This document shows, piece after piece, positions 1 through 8,035 of a stretch of DNA of 21,236 nucleotides. Positions within the stretch are counted from its first letter, which is position 1. Every line of letters starts with the position of its first letter. A program made the translations under genes and the position numbers. Source of the DNA: M3007 sp038246345 (GTDB taxonomy: Bacteria; Bacteroidota; Bacteroidia; Chitinophagales; Saprospiraceae); the NCBI GenBank assembly GCA_038246345.1, contig JBBRWA010000078.1, positions 1 to 21,236 of the forward strand, given 5' to 3'. Under the pieces are notes generated by a model, which saw nothing but the letters and a program-made list of their open reading frames with translations, did no database searches and had not been told where the DNA came from.

Positions 1-1
1 A

Positions 2-82
2 GACCTACAGCCCGGACTCTACCTCCTCCGCGTAGACACCGGCGAAAAATCCGAAACAATTAAAGTACTGAAAACACAATAA
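2..82 (+). CDS. C-terminal end of a T9SS cargo protein (partial)
   Basis: Only the last 26 codons and the TAA stop are inside the window; the gene begins to the left. The residues read DLQPGLYLLRVDTGEK and end in IKVLKTQ. The pattern L-x-x-G-x-Y-x-[LV]-x-[IV], then a charged turn and a final K-[VI]-x-[VLK], is the last part of the type A C-terminal domain. In Bacteroidota this domain directs proteins through the type IX secretion system, after which it is cleaved. Two other complete copies of the domain end genes further right (19167 and 20974), which supports the reading. Nothing can be said about the function of the missing N-terminal part. Confidence 0.8.
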   Translation, partial: DLQPGLYLLRVDTGEKSETIKVLKTQ

Positions 83-106
83 CTACTTGAAATTGTACTT
101 CCGTTA

Positions 107-146
107 GCGTGGAGGCCAGGAATATTCCTGGCCTCCGCTTTTTTTT
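107..146 (+). terminator. Rho-independent terminator after the partial T9SS gene
   Basis: A perfect 13-bp inverted repeat (GGAGGCCAGGAAT at 111-123, complement at 124-136) is followed by GC and then eight T. It starts 24 nt after the stop at 82. The T-run lies on the plus strand only, so it serves the plus-strand gene. Confidence 0.85.
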
Positions 147-149
147 GGC

Positions 150-182
150 AAAAAAAAGTCGCCACAGCGATGCTGAGGCGAC
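150..182 (-). terminator. Rho-independent terminator after the Fn3 lipoprotein gene
   Basis: Read on the minus strand, GTCGCC-T-CAGC-ATC-GCTG-T-GGCGAC (plus-strand 182 to 158) forms a stem with one internal mismatch, directly followed by eight T (157-150). It begins about 23 nt after the minus-strand stop at 206. It lies back to back with the plus-strand terminator that ends at 146. Confidence 0.85.
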
Positions 183-205
183 TGGTAAGTATTGTAAGGT
201 GGATG

Positions 206-676
206 CTAGTTTTGAATAGCCTCTTTTTTCAAGCTAATGGCTACTTTTGGCGCAGTCTTGAAAGCAATCCAGGCAGCCGGGTCGCTGGAGTTCAGCCTGC
301 ATACGTTGAAAACCCGAACAGCGTAATGTCTATCTGGCTTGAGATTGGACAGCAGCATTGTATTGCTTTCCGTGTAGGCAACAGAAAGCATAGCGGTGTC
401 GATCACCGGGTTGTTGTTGCCGATGAGCCATTCCACTTGGTACCCGATACTCTCTGGCATTGCATCCCATGTTATCGTTGCTGAGTTGCTGCCAGTTTCT
501 GTGATGGAAACGGTATAGGGTGGAAGGCACATACAGCGGTCACTGGCATTTGCATTGAGGGCGGACAAGACGGCATTGTCGGCTGCTGGGGTGAAGGTTT
601 CTTTTTGGCAAGCATAAAAGAACAAGCTGCAAAACAGGGCTGCGGCGAATAGCGGAGAAAAAAATGCTTTTTTCAT
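206..676 (-). CDS. Small lipoprotein with one fibronectin type III domain
   Basis: 156 residues. Residues 1-23 are a lipoprotein signal: MKKAFF, a hydrophobic stretch, then FFYAC with the lipidated Cys at 23. A linker of about 25 residues follows. Residues about 53-143 match an Fn3 fold: TVSITETGSNSATITW as strands A and B with the core Trp, GYQVEW as strand C, LSNLKPDRHYAVRVFNVC as the conserved L-x-P-x-x-x-Y-x-[VF]-x-[VA] motif, and AWIAFKT near the end. Such proteins are usually anchored in the outer membrane; partner and function are unknown. It converges with the partial T9SS gene, with one terminator for each. The ATG at 676 fits the signal peptide. I see no convincing -7 box upstream. 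Confidence 0.85.
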   Translation of the reverse strand: MKKAFFSPLFAAALFCSLFFYACQKETFTPAADNAVLSALNANASDRCMCLPPYTVSITETGSNSATITWDAMPESIGYQVEWLIGNNNPVIDTAMLSVAYTESNTMLLSNLKPDRHYAVRVFNVCRLNSSDPAAWIAFKTAPKVAISLKKEAIQN

Positions 677-1036
677 GGTGTGTTGTGTTGATGCGTGAAA
701 ACTAGAGTTTACCAGTGCTTCTTGCTACTGACTGGACAAAAGTCAGCTCCACAATCATCATAAATTATAACATTTTTGAAGTGGAATTCCACCCGAAAGC
801 AAGCATCCAAAGGGCTGAACAGCCTCAGATTCTTGCTTTTGGGCCTCGTGGGCTCGTATTTCGTATTGGAAAATATAACAGGTAAATAGGGGGATTCCAG
901 ACAAATGGCAATCTAATTCCTACGAAATAAAGTAATTTAATGCCCAATGCCAATGTCCAACAATGAATATTCAATCTCCAAGTACTAAACGTGTACTTCC
1001 ATTACTCGGCACTAGTGCCGTGTCCCGTAAACGGTT
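677..1036. other. 360-nt intergenic region, no gene seen
   Basis: The region lies upstream of the Fn3 lipoprotein gene (-) and downstream of the polX-like gene (-), so it should hold the former's promoter, but no clear TTTG/TAnnTTTG pair is visible. Around 938-985 there is low-complexity DNA built from CCAATG/CCAA-type words. A perfect 14-nt palindrome, CGGCACTAGTGCCG, lies at 1007-1020, 17 nt beyond the polX-like stop. It has no following T-run, so it is not a standard terminator. Confidence 0.6.
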
Positions 1037-2668
1037 TTAGATCCAATTCGTCATTTCCCGCGCATTCAAGCACTCCCCAGCCGTCAACCCGCCCTTCCTT
1101 GCCACCGCAAGCCCATACCGCACCACCTCCAAGCCCGCCATGCTATGGGCATCCGGGTTAATGCTAATCGGAATTCCGTGCGCTAAAGCCTTGGGAATCA
1201 AGGTGTAATCAATATCCAGGCGGTAAGGGTGTGCATTGAGCTCAATGGCGACTTTGTGCTTCTGACAGGCTTCAAAAACAGCATCCCAGTCGAGCGGGTA
1301 GCCTTCGCGGCTGAGCAGCAGGCGGCCCGTGGGATGGCCGAGTATGGTGGTGCGCGGGTGCTGGATTGCCCTTACCACGCGCTCTGTAGCTTTATCGATG
1401 CTCATGCGCAGGTTGGAATGCACCGAAGCGATGATAAAATCAAACTTCTCTAAAATCGTATCTTCGTAGTCCAGGGAACCGTCGTTCAGGATATCGCTTT
1501 CAATGCCTTTGAGGATGCGAAAAGGGCCCATTTCAGCATTTAGGGCATCTATTTCATCCCATTGTTGCTGCAATCGGTCGGGTTTGAGGCCGTTGGCGTA
1601 AAAAGCAGCCTGACTGTGGTCGGTAATGCCAATATAACTGTAGCCGAGTTCGCGGGCCCGTTCGCACATCTGGCGTAAAGAATGCATGCCATCGCTATAG
1701 GTGGTGTGTACGTGCAATACCCCGATTAAGTCTTGTTGCTCAACGAGATGTGTTCCAGGTTTATGTAGGGTAGGGGAATCGGACTCTCGGAGCTCAGGTA
1801 CCACAAAAGCCGTCTTGGCTTTTTCAAAAACCTCTTCTTCGCTGCGCAAGCCCCGAAATTCTACCCCGGCATTGGCTTCGGCAAAACCCTTTACAAATTC
1901 CTCCGAGCCCGTCAACCGGAAGAGCTTTGAGCCAAATTCTTCCGCCAGACACTGATGAATAATCACCGTGGAACCGCCCTCCAGTTTTACTTGAGAGCGT
2001 TTGCCCACTTCTTGTTCCAACACCATTTTTTCCGGATCGAAAATGGCCGTGATTTCTCCATTGTAACCGACCAATACTTCCACGTGGTTGATGACAGGGC
2101 AACGCCTGCGCACCTCACCCACTGGCGCAACGTATGCACCTGGCAACTTTTGTGCTATCTGTGTACACACAAAATCCGCTAGTTCATCGGCCAAATCAAT
2201 ATGCAGCTTGCCCCGACTTTTTTGGAAATAATCGAGCTTTTGCAACAAGTCTTGCTGGGTTTTGAGGCCAAAGCCTTTGTACTCCACTAAGCGGTTTTCA
2301 TTGCAGGCATACCACAACTCTCCGACGGATTCGATGCCCATTTCCTGCCATACCTGCCGAACTTTCTTCGGCCCAAAACCGTTGATTTCCAGCATTTCCT
2401 GTACACCAGCGGGCGTTTTTTCGCGGTATTTGTCCAGGTTCGCCATCCGCCCGCCATCTACCAATTCGCGAATTTTTCCTGAAATGGCATTGCCCACCCC
2501 TTTGATGGCTTTGATTTCCTCATCGGGCATCTCAGCCAATGGCGCATCAAGCTTACGCAGGGCGAGGTAGGCGTTGCGGTAAGAACGGATGCGAAATTCG
2601 TCGTCCCCATGGAGCTCCATCAGGTTGGCGAGCTCATCAAAAGCGTAGGCTATTTCTTTATTGCTCAT
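1037..2668 (-). CDS. polX: PolX-like protein with a degenerate polymerase palm and an intact PHP domain
   Basis: 543 residues, close to the usual bacterial PolX length. Order of domains: 8-kDa-like helical region (1-75); helix-hairpin-helix motifs KGVGNAIS (56-63), NGFGPKKV (95-102) and KGFGLKT (131-137); palm (about 155-290); PHP domain (about 312-540). The PHP metal ligands are all present: HVH (319-321), D350-H351, E390, H417, H445 and D506-A-H508. The palm is different. Where active PolX has a G-S-x-R-R motif followed by D-x-D, this protein has GEVRRR (184-189) and NHVEVLV, so the aspartates become H195 and E197. The third aspartate position, before the EEFG motif, appears to be I236. A working PHP nuclease or phosphoesterase without polymerase activity is inferred. 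It lies 4 nt after aacS, so the two are probably co-transcribed. Confidence 0.9.
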   Translation of the reverse strand: MSNKEIAYAFDELANLMELHGDDEFRIRSYRNAYLALRKLDAPLAEMPDEEIKAIKGVGNAISGKIRELVDGGRMANLDKYREKTPAGVQEMLEINGFGPKKVRQVWQEMGIESVGELWYACNENRLVEYKGFGLKTQQDLLQKLDYFQKSRGKLHIDLADELADFVCTQIAQKLPGAYVAPVGEVRRRCPVINHVEVLVGYNGEITAIFDPEKMVLEQEVGKRSQVKLEGGSTVIIHQCLAEEFGSKLFRLTGSEEFVKGFAEANAGVEFRGLRSEEEVFEKAKTAFVVPELRESDSPTLHKPGTHLVEQQDLIGVLHVHTTYSDGMHSLRQMCERARELGYSYIGITDHSQAAFYANGLKPDRLQQQWDEIDALNAEMGPFRILKGIESDILNDGSLDYEDTILEKFDFIIASVHSNLRMSIDKATERVVRAIQHPRTTILGHPTGRLLLSREGYPLDWDAVFEACQKHKVAIELNAHPYRLDIDYTLIPKALAHGIPISINPDAHSMAGLEVVRYGLAVARKGGLTAGECLNAREMTNWI

Positions 2669-2672
2669 TCTT

Positions 2673-4661
2673 TTACAGTGTTTCCGCCAGCTGAATAAAA
2701 TAGTCCATGGCCTCCGGGTTGCGCATAGAATCAGGATTGTACGCTTTGTCGAGCGCTTTTCGTTGCAGGACTTTTTTCACCGGGGTTTCCATTTTTTTGC
2801 CGGAAATGGTATAGGGAATGTCTGCTATTTCCAAAATGTCATCGGGTACGTGGCGCGGGCTGTAGGTATTGCGCAGCGTTTTTTTGATCGTGGAAATGAG
2901 CGGATCGCCCAAAACGACACCATCATTCAACACCACAAACAGGGGCATCCAGTCGGTACCGTCTTCATACTCCAAATTGACAATCAACGCATCCTTTATT
3001 TCAGGAATCTGATCGATGGCGCGGTAGATTTCCGCGGTGCCGATGCGCACGCCCTGTCGGTTCAGCGTGGAATCGGAGCGCCCCAAAATCATCAATGTGT
3101 TGCGTTCTGTAATGCGCAGCCAATCGCCGTGCCGCCATACTCCTGGAAAATCTTCAAAATAGGAACTCCGGTATTTGGCGTTATCTGCATCTCCCCAGAA
3201 ATATATAGGCATCGAAGGCATTGGTTTGGTAACCACCATTTCCCCAACTTCATTGGCTGGTACGGGCTTCCCATTTTCGCCCCAGCTTTCCATGCAACAA
3301 CCCAAACTGCGGCATTGTATTTCTCCCTGATACACAGGCAACAGCGGGTTTCCGCCCACCCAAGCCGTGCAGACATCGGTACCGCCAGCCATGCTCGATA
3401 GCCAAAGGTTGGAATTGATGTTATGATACACCCAATTGTAAGCTTCAGGGGGTAAGGGCGAGCCCGTGGAGCCGATACTGCGCAGCGCGCTGAGGTCGAA
3501 AGTGTCTTTGGGCACGATACCGGCCTTCATACAGCCGACCAAAAACGGAGCGCTGGTACCAAAATGGGTGATTTTTGCTTTTTCCGCCAAATCCCAGAGC
3601 CCGTTCATATCGGGGTAGCCGGGGCTGCCATCGTACAGCACGATGGTAGCGCCAGTTAGCAGTGCAGCCAATGTGAAGTTCCACATCATCCAGCCGGTAG
3701 TGGAATACCAGAAAAAGCGCTCGCCGGAATGGACATCGTTGTGGAAATGGAGGTATTTCAGGTGCTCCAGCAGGTTGCCGCCATGTCCGTGCGTGATGGC
3801 TTTCGGAATACCCGTCGTGCCGGAGGAATACAACACCCAAATCGGGTGAGAAAAGGGTAGGGGTGTAAACGTCAATTCAGCCTTTTTATGGGCTTTTTGA
3901 ATGCTGTCCCAACTTACAACCGCTTTATCCACTTTTTCCAAGCTTGCCTTTGCATTCAAATAAGGTATCAATACCACCTTTTCTACGGAGGGCAAAAGCT
4001 TACAAAGCTCTGCGACAGTATCCAGTTTATCGAAAGACTTTCCACCATAGCTGTAGCCATCTACGGCGATCAAAATACGCGGCTCGATTTGCGCAAAACG
4101 ATCTGCGACGCTTGCCGCGCCAAAATCAGGGGAACAACTGGACCAAACAGCGCCAATGGATGCGGCAGCCAACACAGCAACAATGGCATGCGGCGTATTG
4201 GGCAGATAAGCCGCTATTCGATCGCCTTGTTTTATCCCAGATTCTACCAAAAAAGCGGCGAAAGCAGCTGTTTGCTGTTCCAATTCGGCCCAGCTTATTT
4301 CTGTAATTTCCGAGCTTTCATTTTTGAAAATAATGGCAGGCTGACTGTCGTTTTTTTGCCTGAAAATATGTTCGGCATAGTTCAAAGTGGCACCTTCAAA
4401 CCATTGGTAATCAGGCATTTTGTCCCCACTCAATACGGAACTATGGGGCGTATGGCTGATTATTTTGAAATAATCCCATTGGCTTTGCCAAAAGGAACTC
4501 AGGTGGTTGCACGACCATTGCTGCAAGGCTGTATAGCTGTCGAAATCAATGCCTTTTTCTGTGCGCAACCAGGTAATGTAGCGGTGTAAGTGGCTTTTTT
4601 TCTGCGTTTCTGGCGTAGGTTGCCAAAGACGCTTTGGTGTGATGGTGCTGGTTTCGGTCAT
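2673..4661 (-). CDS. aacS: Acetoacetyl-CoA synthetase (acetoacetate--CoA ligase)
   Basis: 662 residues, the normal length. It activates acetoacetate with ATP and CoA to acetoacetyl-CoA in the cytoplasm, feeding ketone-body use, PHB or sterol/isoprenoid precursors. It is an ANL-superfamily adenylate-forming enzyme. The N-terminal ACS-type segment includes WFEGATLNYAEH (87-98). The phosphate-binding loop is YSSGTTGIPK (278-287), followed by GGTDVC (426-431). The motif GRSDSTLNRQGVRIGTAEIY (527-546) is diagnostic of acetoacetate rather than acetate ligases. The catalytic lysine of the mobile C-terminal domain is K622 in SGKKMETPVKK. All key residues are present. It is the first gene of a two-gene operon with the PolX-like gene (gap 4 nt) and is divergent from the nucleotidase gene at 4830. 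Confidence 0.96.
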   Translation of the reverse strand: MTETSTITPKRLWQPTPETQKKSHLHRYITWLRTEKGIDFDSYTALQQWSCNHLSSFWQSQWDYFKIISHTPHSSVLSGDKMPDYQWFEGATLNYAEHIFRQKNDSQPAIIFKNESSEITEISWAELEQQTAAFAAFLVESGIKQGDRIAAYLPNTPHAIVAVLAAASIGAVWSSCSPDFGAASVADRFAQIEPRILIAVDGYSYGGKSFDKLDTVAELCKLLPSVEKVVLIPYLNAKASLEKVDKAVVSWDSIQKAHKKAELTFTPLPFSHPIWVLYSSGTTGIPKAITHGHGGNLLEHLKYLHFHNDVHSGERFFWYSTTGWMMWNFTLAALLTGATIVLYDGSPGYPDMNGLWDLAEKAKITHFGTSAPFLVGCMKAGIVPKDTFDLSALRSIGSTGSPLPPEAYNWVYHNINSNLWLSSMAGGTDVCTAWVGGNPLLPVYQGEIQCRSLGCCMESWGENGKPVPANEVGEMVVTKPMPSMPIYFWGDADNAKYRSSYFEDFPGVWRHGDWLRITERNTLMILGRSDSTLNRQGVRIGTAEIYRAIDQIPEIKDALIVNLEYEDGTDWMPLFVVLNDGVVLGDPLISTIKKTLRNTYSPRHVPDDILEIADIPYTISGKKMETPVKKVLQRKALDKAYNPDSMRNPEAMDYFIQLAETL

Positions 4662-4745
4662 GGTGTTTAGTTTTGTGCAACAAAGTTCTCAAAAAAAGGG
4701 GAATATTGGTGCATTTGAACCGAACACATGTTGCTTTTAGTTTAG

Positions 4746-4780
4746 TTGGCAGCTAAAAATCTTCAAGTTGCCTACCTTCG
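4746..4780 (+). promoter_or_regulatory. Candidate Bacteroidota promoter of the nucleotidase-recF operon
   Basis: TACCTTCG at 4773-4780 differs at one base from the -7 consensus TAnnTTTG. A TTG at 4746-4748 lies 24 nt upstream as a possible -33 element, which is longer than the usual spacing. The predicted start would leave a leader of about 45 nt before the ATG at 4830. Confidence 0.4.
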
Positions 4781-4829
4781 TGACGAAAATACCGCTAATT
4801 CGAATAAAATTATCTAACAATTTCTTTCC

Positions 4830-6464
4830 ATGAAAACAAGCCATTACTTCCTGACTTGCCTGCTGGCAACTTGCTTGCTTTTTTCCTGCGAACCAGCGAA
4901 AAAAGCGGTGGCCACCCCTGCCAACCCTACGAATCCCAGTCTCCCATCCGGCGATGATGGTATCATTGAAGTGTGCATTCTCCAAATGAATGATGTGTAT
5001 GAAATTTCCCCAGCCCCTTCTGACGGCCGGGGAGGTTTGGCACGGGTTGCAACCATCCGTCAGGAATTATTGGCTAAAAACCCCAATACCATTACTGTTT
5101 TGGCTGGGGATTTTATCAGCCCTTCTGTTATTGGGACACTTAAATATGATGGCAAGCGCATCCGTGGCAAACAAATGATAGAAGTACTTAACACCCTTGG
5201 CCTTGATTGGGTGGTTTTTGGCAACCACGAGTTTGACTACGGCGACTTGCCGGACCTGCAAGCGCGTTTGGATGAGTCAAATTTTACCTGGCTTACGGGA
5301 AATGTACGTTTGAAACCGCCAGCTGCCAGCCCTGGAACGACGAGTTTTACCCAGCAGTTTTTTAAAAACAAACCCGGTGGCGGCGCTGATATTTGCCCTG
5401 ACAATCAAGTTATTACCTTAAAAGACAAAGACGGCACTACGCTCAATCTTGGCATTTTCGGAGTATTGATCAATTCAGGGAGACAGCCCTGGGCAGTGTA
5501 TAGCGATTGGATGGAATCGGCACGCAAGAGTTATGGCGTATTACAGCCCAAAACTGATGTCGTGGTAGCGCTTACGCACCTGGATGTGGCAGACGATAAA
5601 AAACTGGCGGCATTGCTTCCTCAAATCCCCCTCATTATGGGCGGCCACGATCACGAGAATCAAATACATAAGGTCGGAACCAGCGTAATAACCAAAGCAG
5701 ATGCCAATGCTAAAACGGTATACGTACATACCCTGCGATACGACAAAAAGAAAGGCGCTTGCACCATAAAATCTGAATTGCGAAAAGTGGATAACAGCAT
5801 TGCTGATGAGCCCAAAACAGCAGCCGTTGTTGCCAGGTGGGAAAAAATCAAAAATGAAGCCCTCATCAAGGATGGCATCAATCCGGATAATGTAGTTGCG
5901 AAACTGCACAAACCGCTCGATTGCCGCGAAGGCTTTATTCGTACCCAACAAGCACCCATCGGCGCAATGATTACCGAAGCGATGTTCGTTGCTTCCCGAA
6001 ACAAGCCGGACTGCGTTATCCTCAACAGCGGTTCCATTCGTGTAGACGATGTGTTGACCGGCAGTCTGACCGAATTGGATATTGTGCGTATCCTGCCCTT
6101 CGGGGGTGCCATGGCAGAAGTTGAAATGACTGGTGCACTCTTGCTAAAAACGCTCGATGCCGGGTACTCCAACAACGGCAATGGCGGTTATCTCCAATTG
6201 TATCGAGTTCGCCGCGGCAATGCCGGGAAATGGTTTATTACCGAGAAAGCCCTGGATGTCAACAAAACCTATCACGTCACACTGCCCGATTTTTTGCTGA
6301 CAGGAAATGAGTCCAATATGGATTTCCTAGCTGCCAAATTGGACGACAATGGCAAGAGTACCAATCCAGGCATGTCCAAAATTATTAAGCCAGATCCAAA
6401 AGATAAAACGGATATTCGGAATGATATTCGCCTGGTATTCATTCAATATTTGAAATCGGAGTAG
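4830..6464 (+). CDS. Lipoprotein of the 5'-nucleotidase/UshA metallophosphatase family
   Basis: 544 residues. The lipoprotein signal ends in LLFSC (Cys20). The metallophosphatase domain (about 46-320) holds MNDVYEI (53-59), AGDF (92-95), FGNHEFDYG (130-138), LTHLD (248-252) and GGHDH (271-275), which supply the two-metal ligands. The 5'-nucleotidase C-terminal substrate-binding domain (about 360-505) is shown by NSGSIR (399-404), ILPFGG (421-426) and GGYLQL (452-457). The enzyme likely dephosphorylates nucleotides or related phosphate esters outside the inner membrane; the substrate is not defined by sequence. The first motif has Tyr where UshA has His, as in the NDVYE branch of the family. 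recF follows after 15 nt, so the two genes are probably co-transcribed. The ATG is the only start that keeps the signal peptide. Confidence 0.92.
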   Translation: MKTSHYFLTCLLATCLLFSCEPAKKAVATPANPTNPSLPSGDDGIIEVCILQMNDVYEISPAPSDGRGGLARVATIRQELLAKNPNTITVLAGDFISPSVIGTLKYDGKRIRGKQMIEVLNTLGLDWVVFGNHEFDYGDLPDLQARLDESNFTWLTGNVRLKPPAASPGTTSFTQQFFKNKPGGGADICPDNQVITLKDKDGTTLNLGIFGVLINSGRQPWAVYSDWMESARKSYGVLQPKTDVVVALTHLDVADDKKLAALLPQIPLIMGGHDHENQIHKVGTSVITKADANAKTVYVHTLRYDKKKGACTIKSELRKVDNSIADEPKTAAVVARWEKIKNEALIKDGINPDNVVAKLHKPLDCREGFIRTQQAPIGAMITEAMFVASRNKPDCVILNSGSIRVDDVLTGSLTELDIVRILPFGGAMAEVEMTGALLLKTLDAGYSNNGNGGYLQLYRVRRGNAGKWFITEKALDVNKTYHVTLPDFLLTGNESNMDFLAAKLDDNGKSTNPGMSKIIKPDPKDKTDIRNDIRLVFIQYLKSE

Positions 6465-6479
6465 ACCAATAACGAAGTT

Positions 6480-7631
6480 TTGCAACTTTCCCGTCTAAAA
6501 ATCATCAATTTCAAAAACTACGAAAGTCAAACCCTCGACTTTTCGCCGCGGCTCAATTGCCTGACGGGTTTGAATGGTATGGGTAAAACCAATGTGCTGG
6601 ATGCGGTATTTTTTGTATGCCTTTGCAAAAGCCATTCCGGGCTGAATGATCGGAACCTCGTGCGGCACGGGGAAGACTTTTTTCGCCTGGAAGCTCAATT
6701 CAAATCAGGAAAGGAAAAATCGAAGGTAGTGGCCAAGTATCAATTGGGTGGCCGAAAAGAATTTGAACGGAACGGCAATGCTGTGGAACGATTGTCCGAT
6801 CATATAGGGCAATTTCCGGTGGTTATGATTGCGCCGGATGATGTGTCGCTGGTGCAGGAAGGCAGCGAGGATAGAAGGCGCTTTTTGGACACGACCTTGT
6901 CCCAGATTTCTGCGGATTATTTGCGCAACTTGGTGCAATACAATGCGCTGCTCAAGCAACGAAATGCTTTGTTGAAGTTATTTTTCGAACAACGGCGCTT
7001 TGATTCTGTGTTGCTGGAGAGCATCGACAGGCAAATGCCAGGCCCGGCAAAGGCTTTATACGAACAACGCAGCAGTTTTGTGGAACAGTTCAAGCCTTAT
7101 TTTGCTGATTTCTATGCGGCCATTTCCGGGAGTCGGGAGGCAGTAGATATGACGTATCAGTCCGATTTGAGCAAGGGCGTGTTGGATGAATTGTTTCAGC
7201 AGAGTTTGGAAAAAGACCGGGTATTGCAGCGCAGTACGGTGGGCCCACACCGGGATGACCTGCTGCTGTTTATGGATGGATTACCCGTGAAAAAATTCGC
7301 ATCACAAGGCCAGCTTAAATCTTATTTGCTGGCGCTGCGTTTGGCGCAATATGAGGTACTGCGGCAGCAAATAGGGCAAACACCGATCCTTTTGCTCGAT
7401 GATATTTTTGACAAACTGGATGAAACGAGGGTACGGCAGTTGGTGGGCCTGCTCATCGAACGCGATTTTGGGCAGGTGTTTGTCACGGATACCCAACGCA
7501 GCCGCATGGAATCAGTAGTGTCCTCCTTTGATGGGACCTACAAGATGTTTGAGGTTGACAATGCAGTGGTGCAGGAAGTGACTTCTATAATTGTACCCTC
7601 TGGGGAAGCGCTTAATCCACCGAGCCGCTGA
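6480..7631 (+). CDS. recF: DNA replication and repair protein RecF
   Basis: 383 residues, slightly longer than typical RecF. RecF is an SMC-like ATPase that loads RecA at gapped DNA together with RecO and RecR. Visible motifs: N-terminal LKIINFKNY; Walker A GLNGMGKT (30-37); signature region FASQGQLKSYLLALRLA (from about 272); Walker B LLLDDIFDKLD (about 304-314). The start is TTG at 6480. The upstream TAG of the nucleotidase gene (6462-6464) is in the same reading frame and no ATG or GTG lies between, so TTG is the only start that keeps the first beta strand. No strong Shine-Dalgarno sequence is seen, as is common in this phylum. The 3' end overlaps the convergent DUF1573 gene by 20 nt. Confidence 0.95.
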   Translation: MQLSRLKIINFKNYESQTLDFSPRLNCLTGLNGMGKTNVLDAVFFVCLCKSHSGLNDRNLVRHGEDFFRLEAQFKSGKEKSKVVAKYQLGGRKEFERNGNAVERLSDHIGQFPVVMIAPDDVSLVQEGSEDRRRFLDTTLSQISADYLRNLVQYNALLKQRNALLKLFFEQRRFDSVLLESIDRQMPGPAKALYEQRSSFVEQFKPYFADFYAAISGSREAVDMTYQSDLSKGVLDELFQQSLEKDRVLQRSTVGPHRDDLLLFMDGLPVKKFASQGQLKSYLLALRLAQYEVLRQQIGQTPILLLDDIFDKLDETRVRQLVGLLIERDFGQVFVTDTQRSRMESVVSSFDGTYKMFEVDNAVVQEVTSIIVPSGEALNPPSR

Positions 7632-8001
7632 TCTGCAGCTTGTCGGGCTTTCGCTGTTTATTGAAAAATACGGTAATCTTTTTGTTGAAATCACCAATTT
7701 TGTAGGCATCATATTCAATGCTTACTTCGCCCGTAGCCCCGGCTTCAATGGGTGCTTCCGTCCAACGTGCAGCGGTACAACCACAAGATGTGCGCACGGT
7801 CTGTAACACAATTGGGCCTGTTGTAGTGTTTTTGAACTTGAACACGTGCTCCACAGGGCGTTCGCGTCTGATATTCCCAAAATCATGTTCCTTGGGTGTA
7901 AGCCATTCAACTACTTTTACAGGTGGGGTGGCATTTGCAACACCAGTTCGCGTTGAGATGGAGATGCTTAATAAAACGCAATTCAAAAAGGTCCAGAACA
8001 T
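7612..8001 (-). CDS. DUF1573 exported protein, first copy
   Basis: 129 residues. A short signal peptide (about 1-24, ending near GVANA) precedes one Ig-like DUF1573 domain: HDFGNIRRERPVEHVFKFKN, then IVLQTVRTSCGCTAARW, then IEAGATGEVSIEYDA, and a final strand ITVFFN...LQISGSVD. The SCGCT motif is the hallmark of the family, which is widespread in Bacteroidota and of unknown biochemical role, probably periplasmic. The domain fills the whole mature protein. Its last 20 nt overlap the end of recF on the opposite strand. A second copy is encoded at 12351-12779. Confidence 0.9.
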   Translation of the reverse strand: MFWTFLNCVLLSISISTRTGVANATPPVKVVEWLTPKEHDFGNIRRERPVEHVFKFKNTTTGPIVLQTVRTSCGCTAARWTEAPIEAGATGEVSIEYDAYKIGDFNKKITVFFNKQRKPDKLQISGSVD

Positions 8002-8035
8002 GGATAAATTGTTTGTTTTTTTTCCAAAAGCTCAC

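Noticed and set aside
2661..3401. 246-residue plus-strand open frame opposite aacS
   Set aside because: It lies entirely antisense to a well-supported acetoacetyl-CoA synthetase and its translation matches no family.
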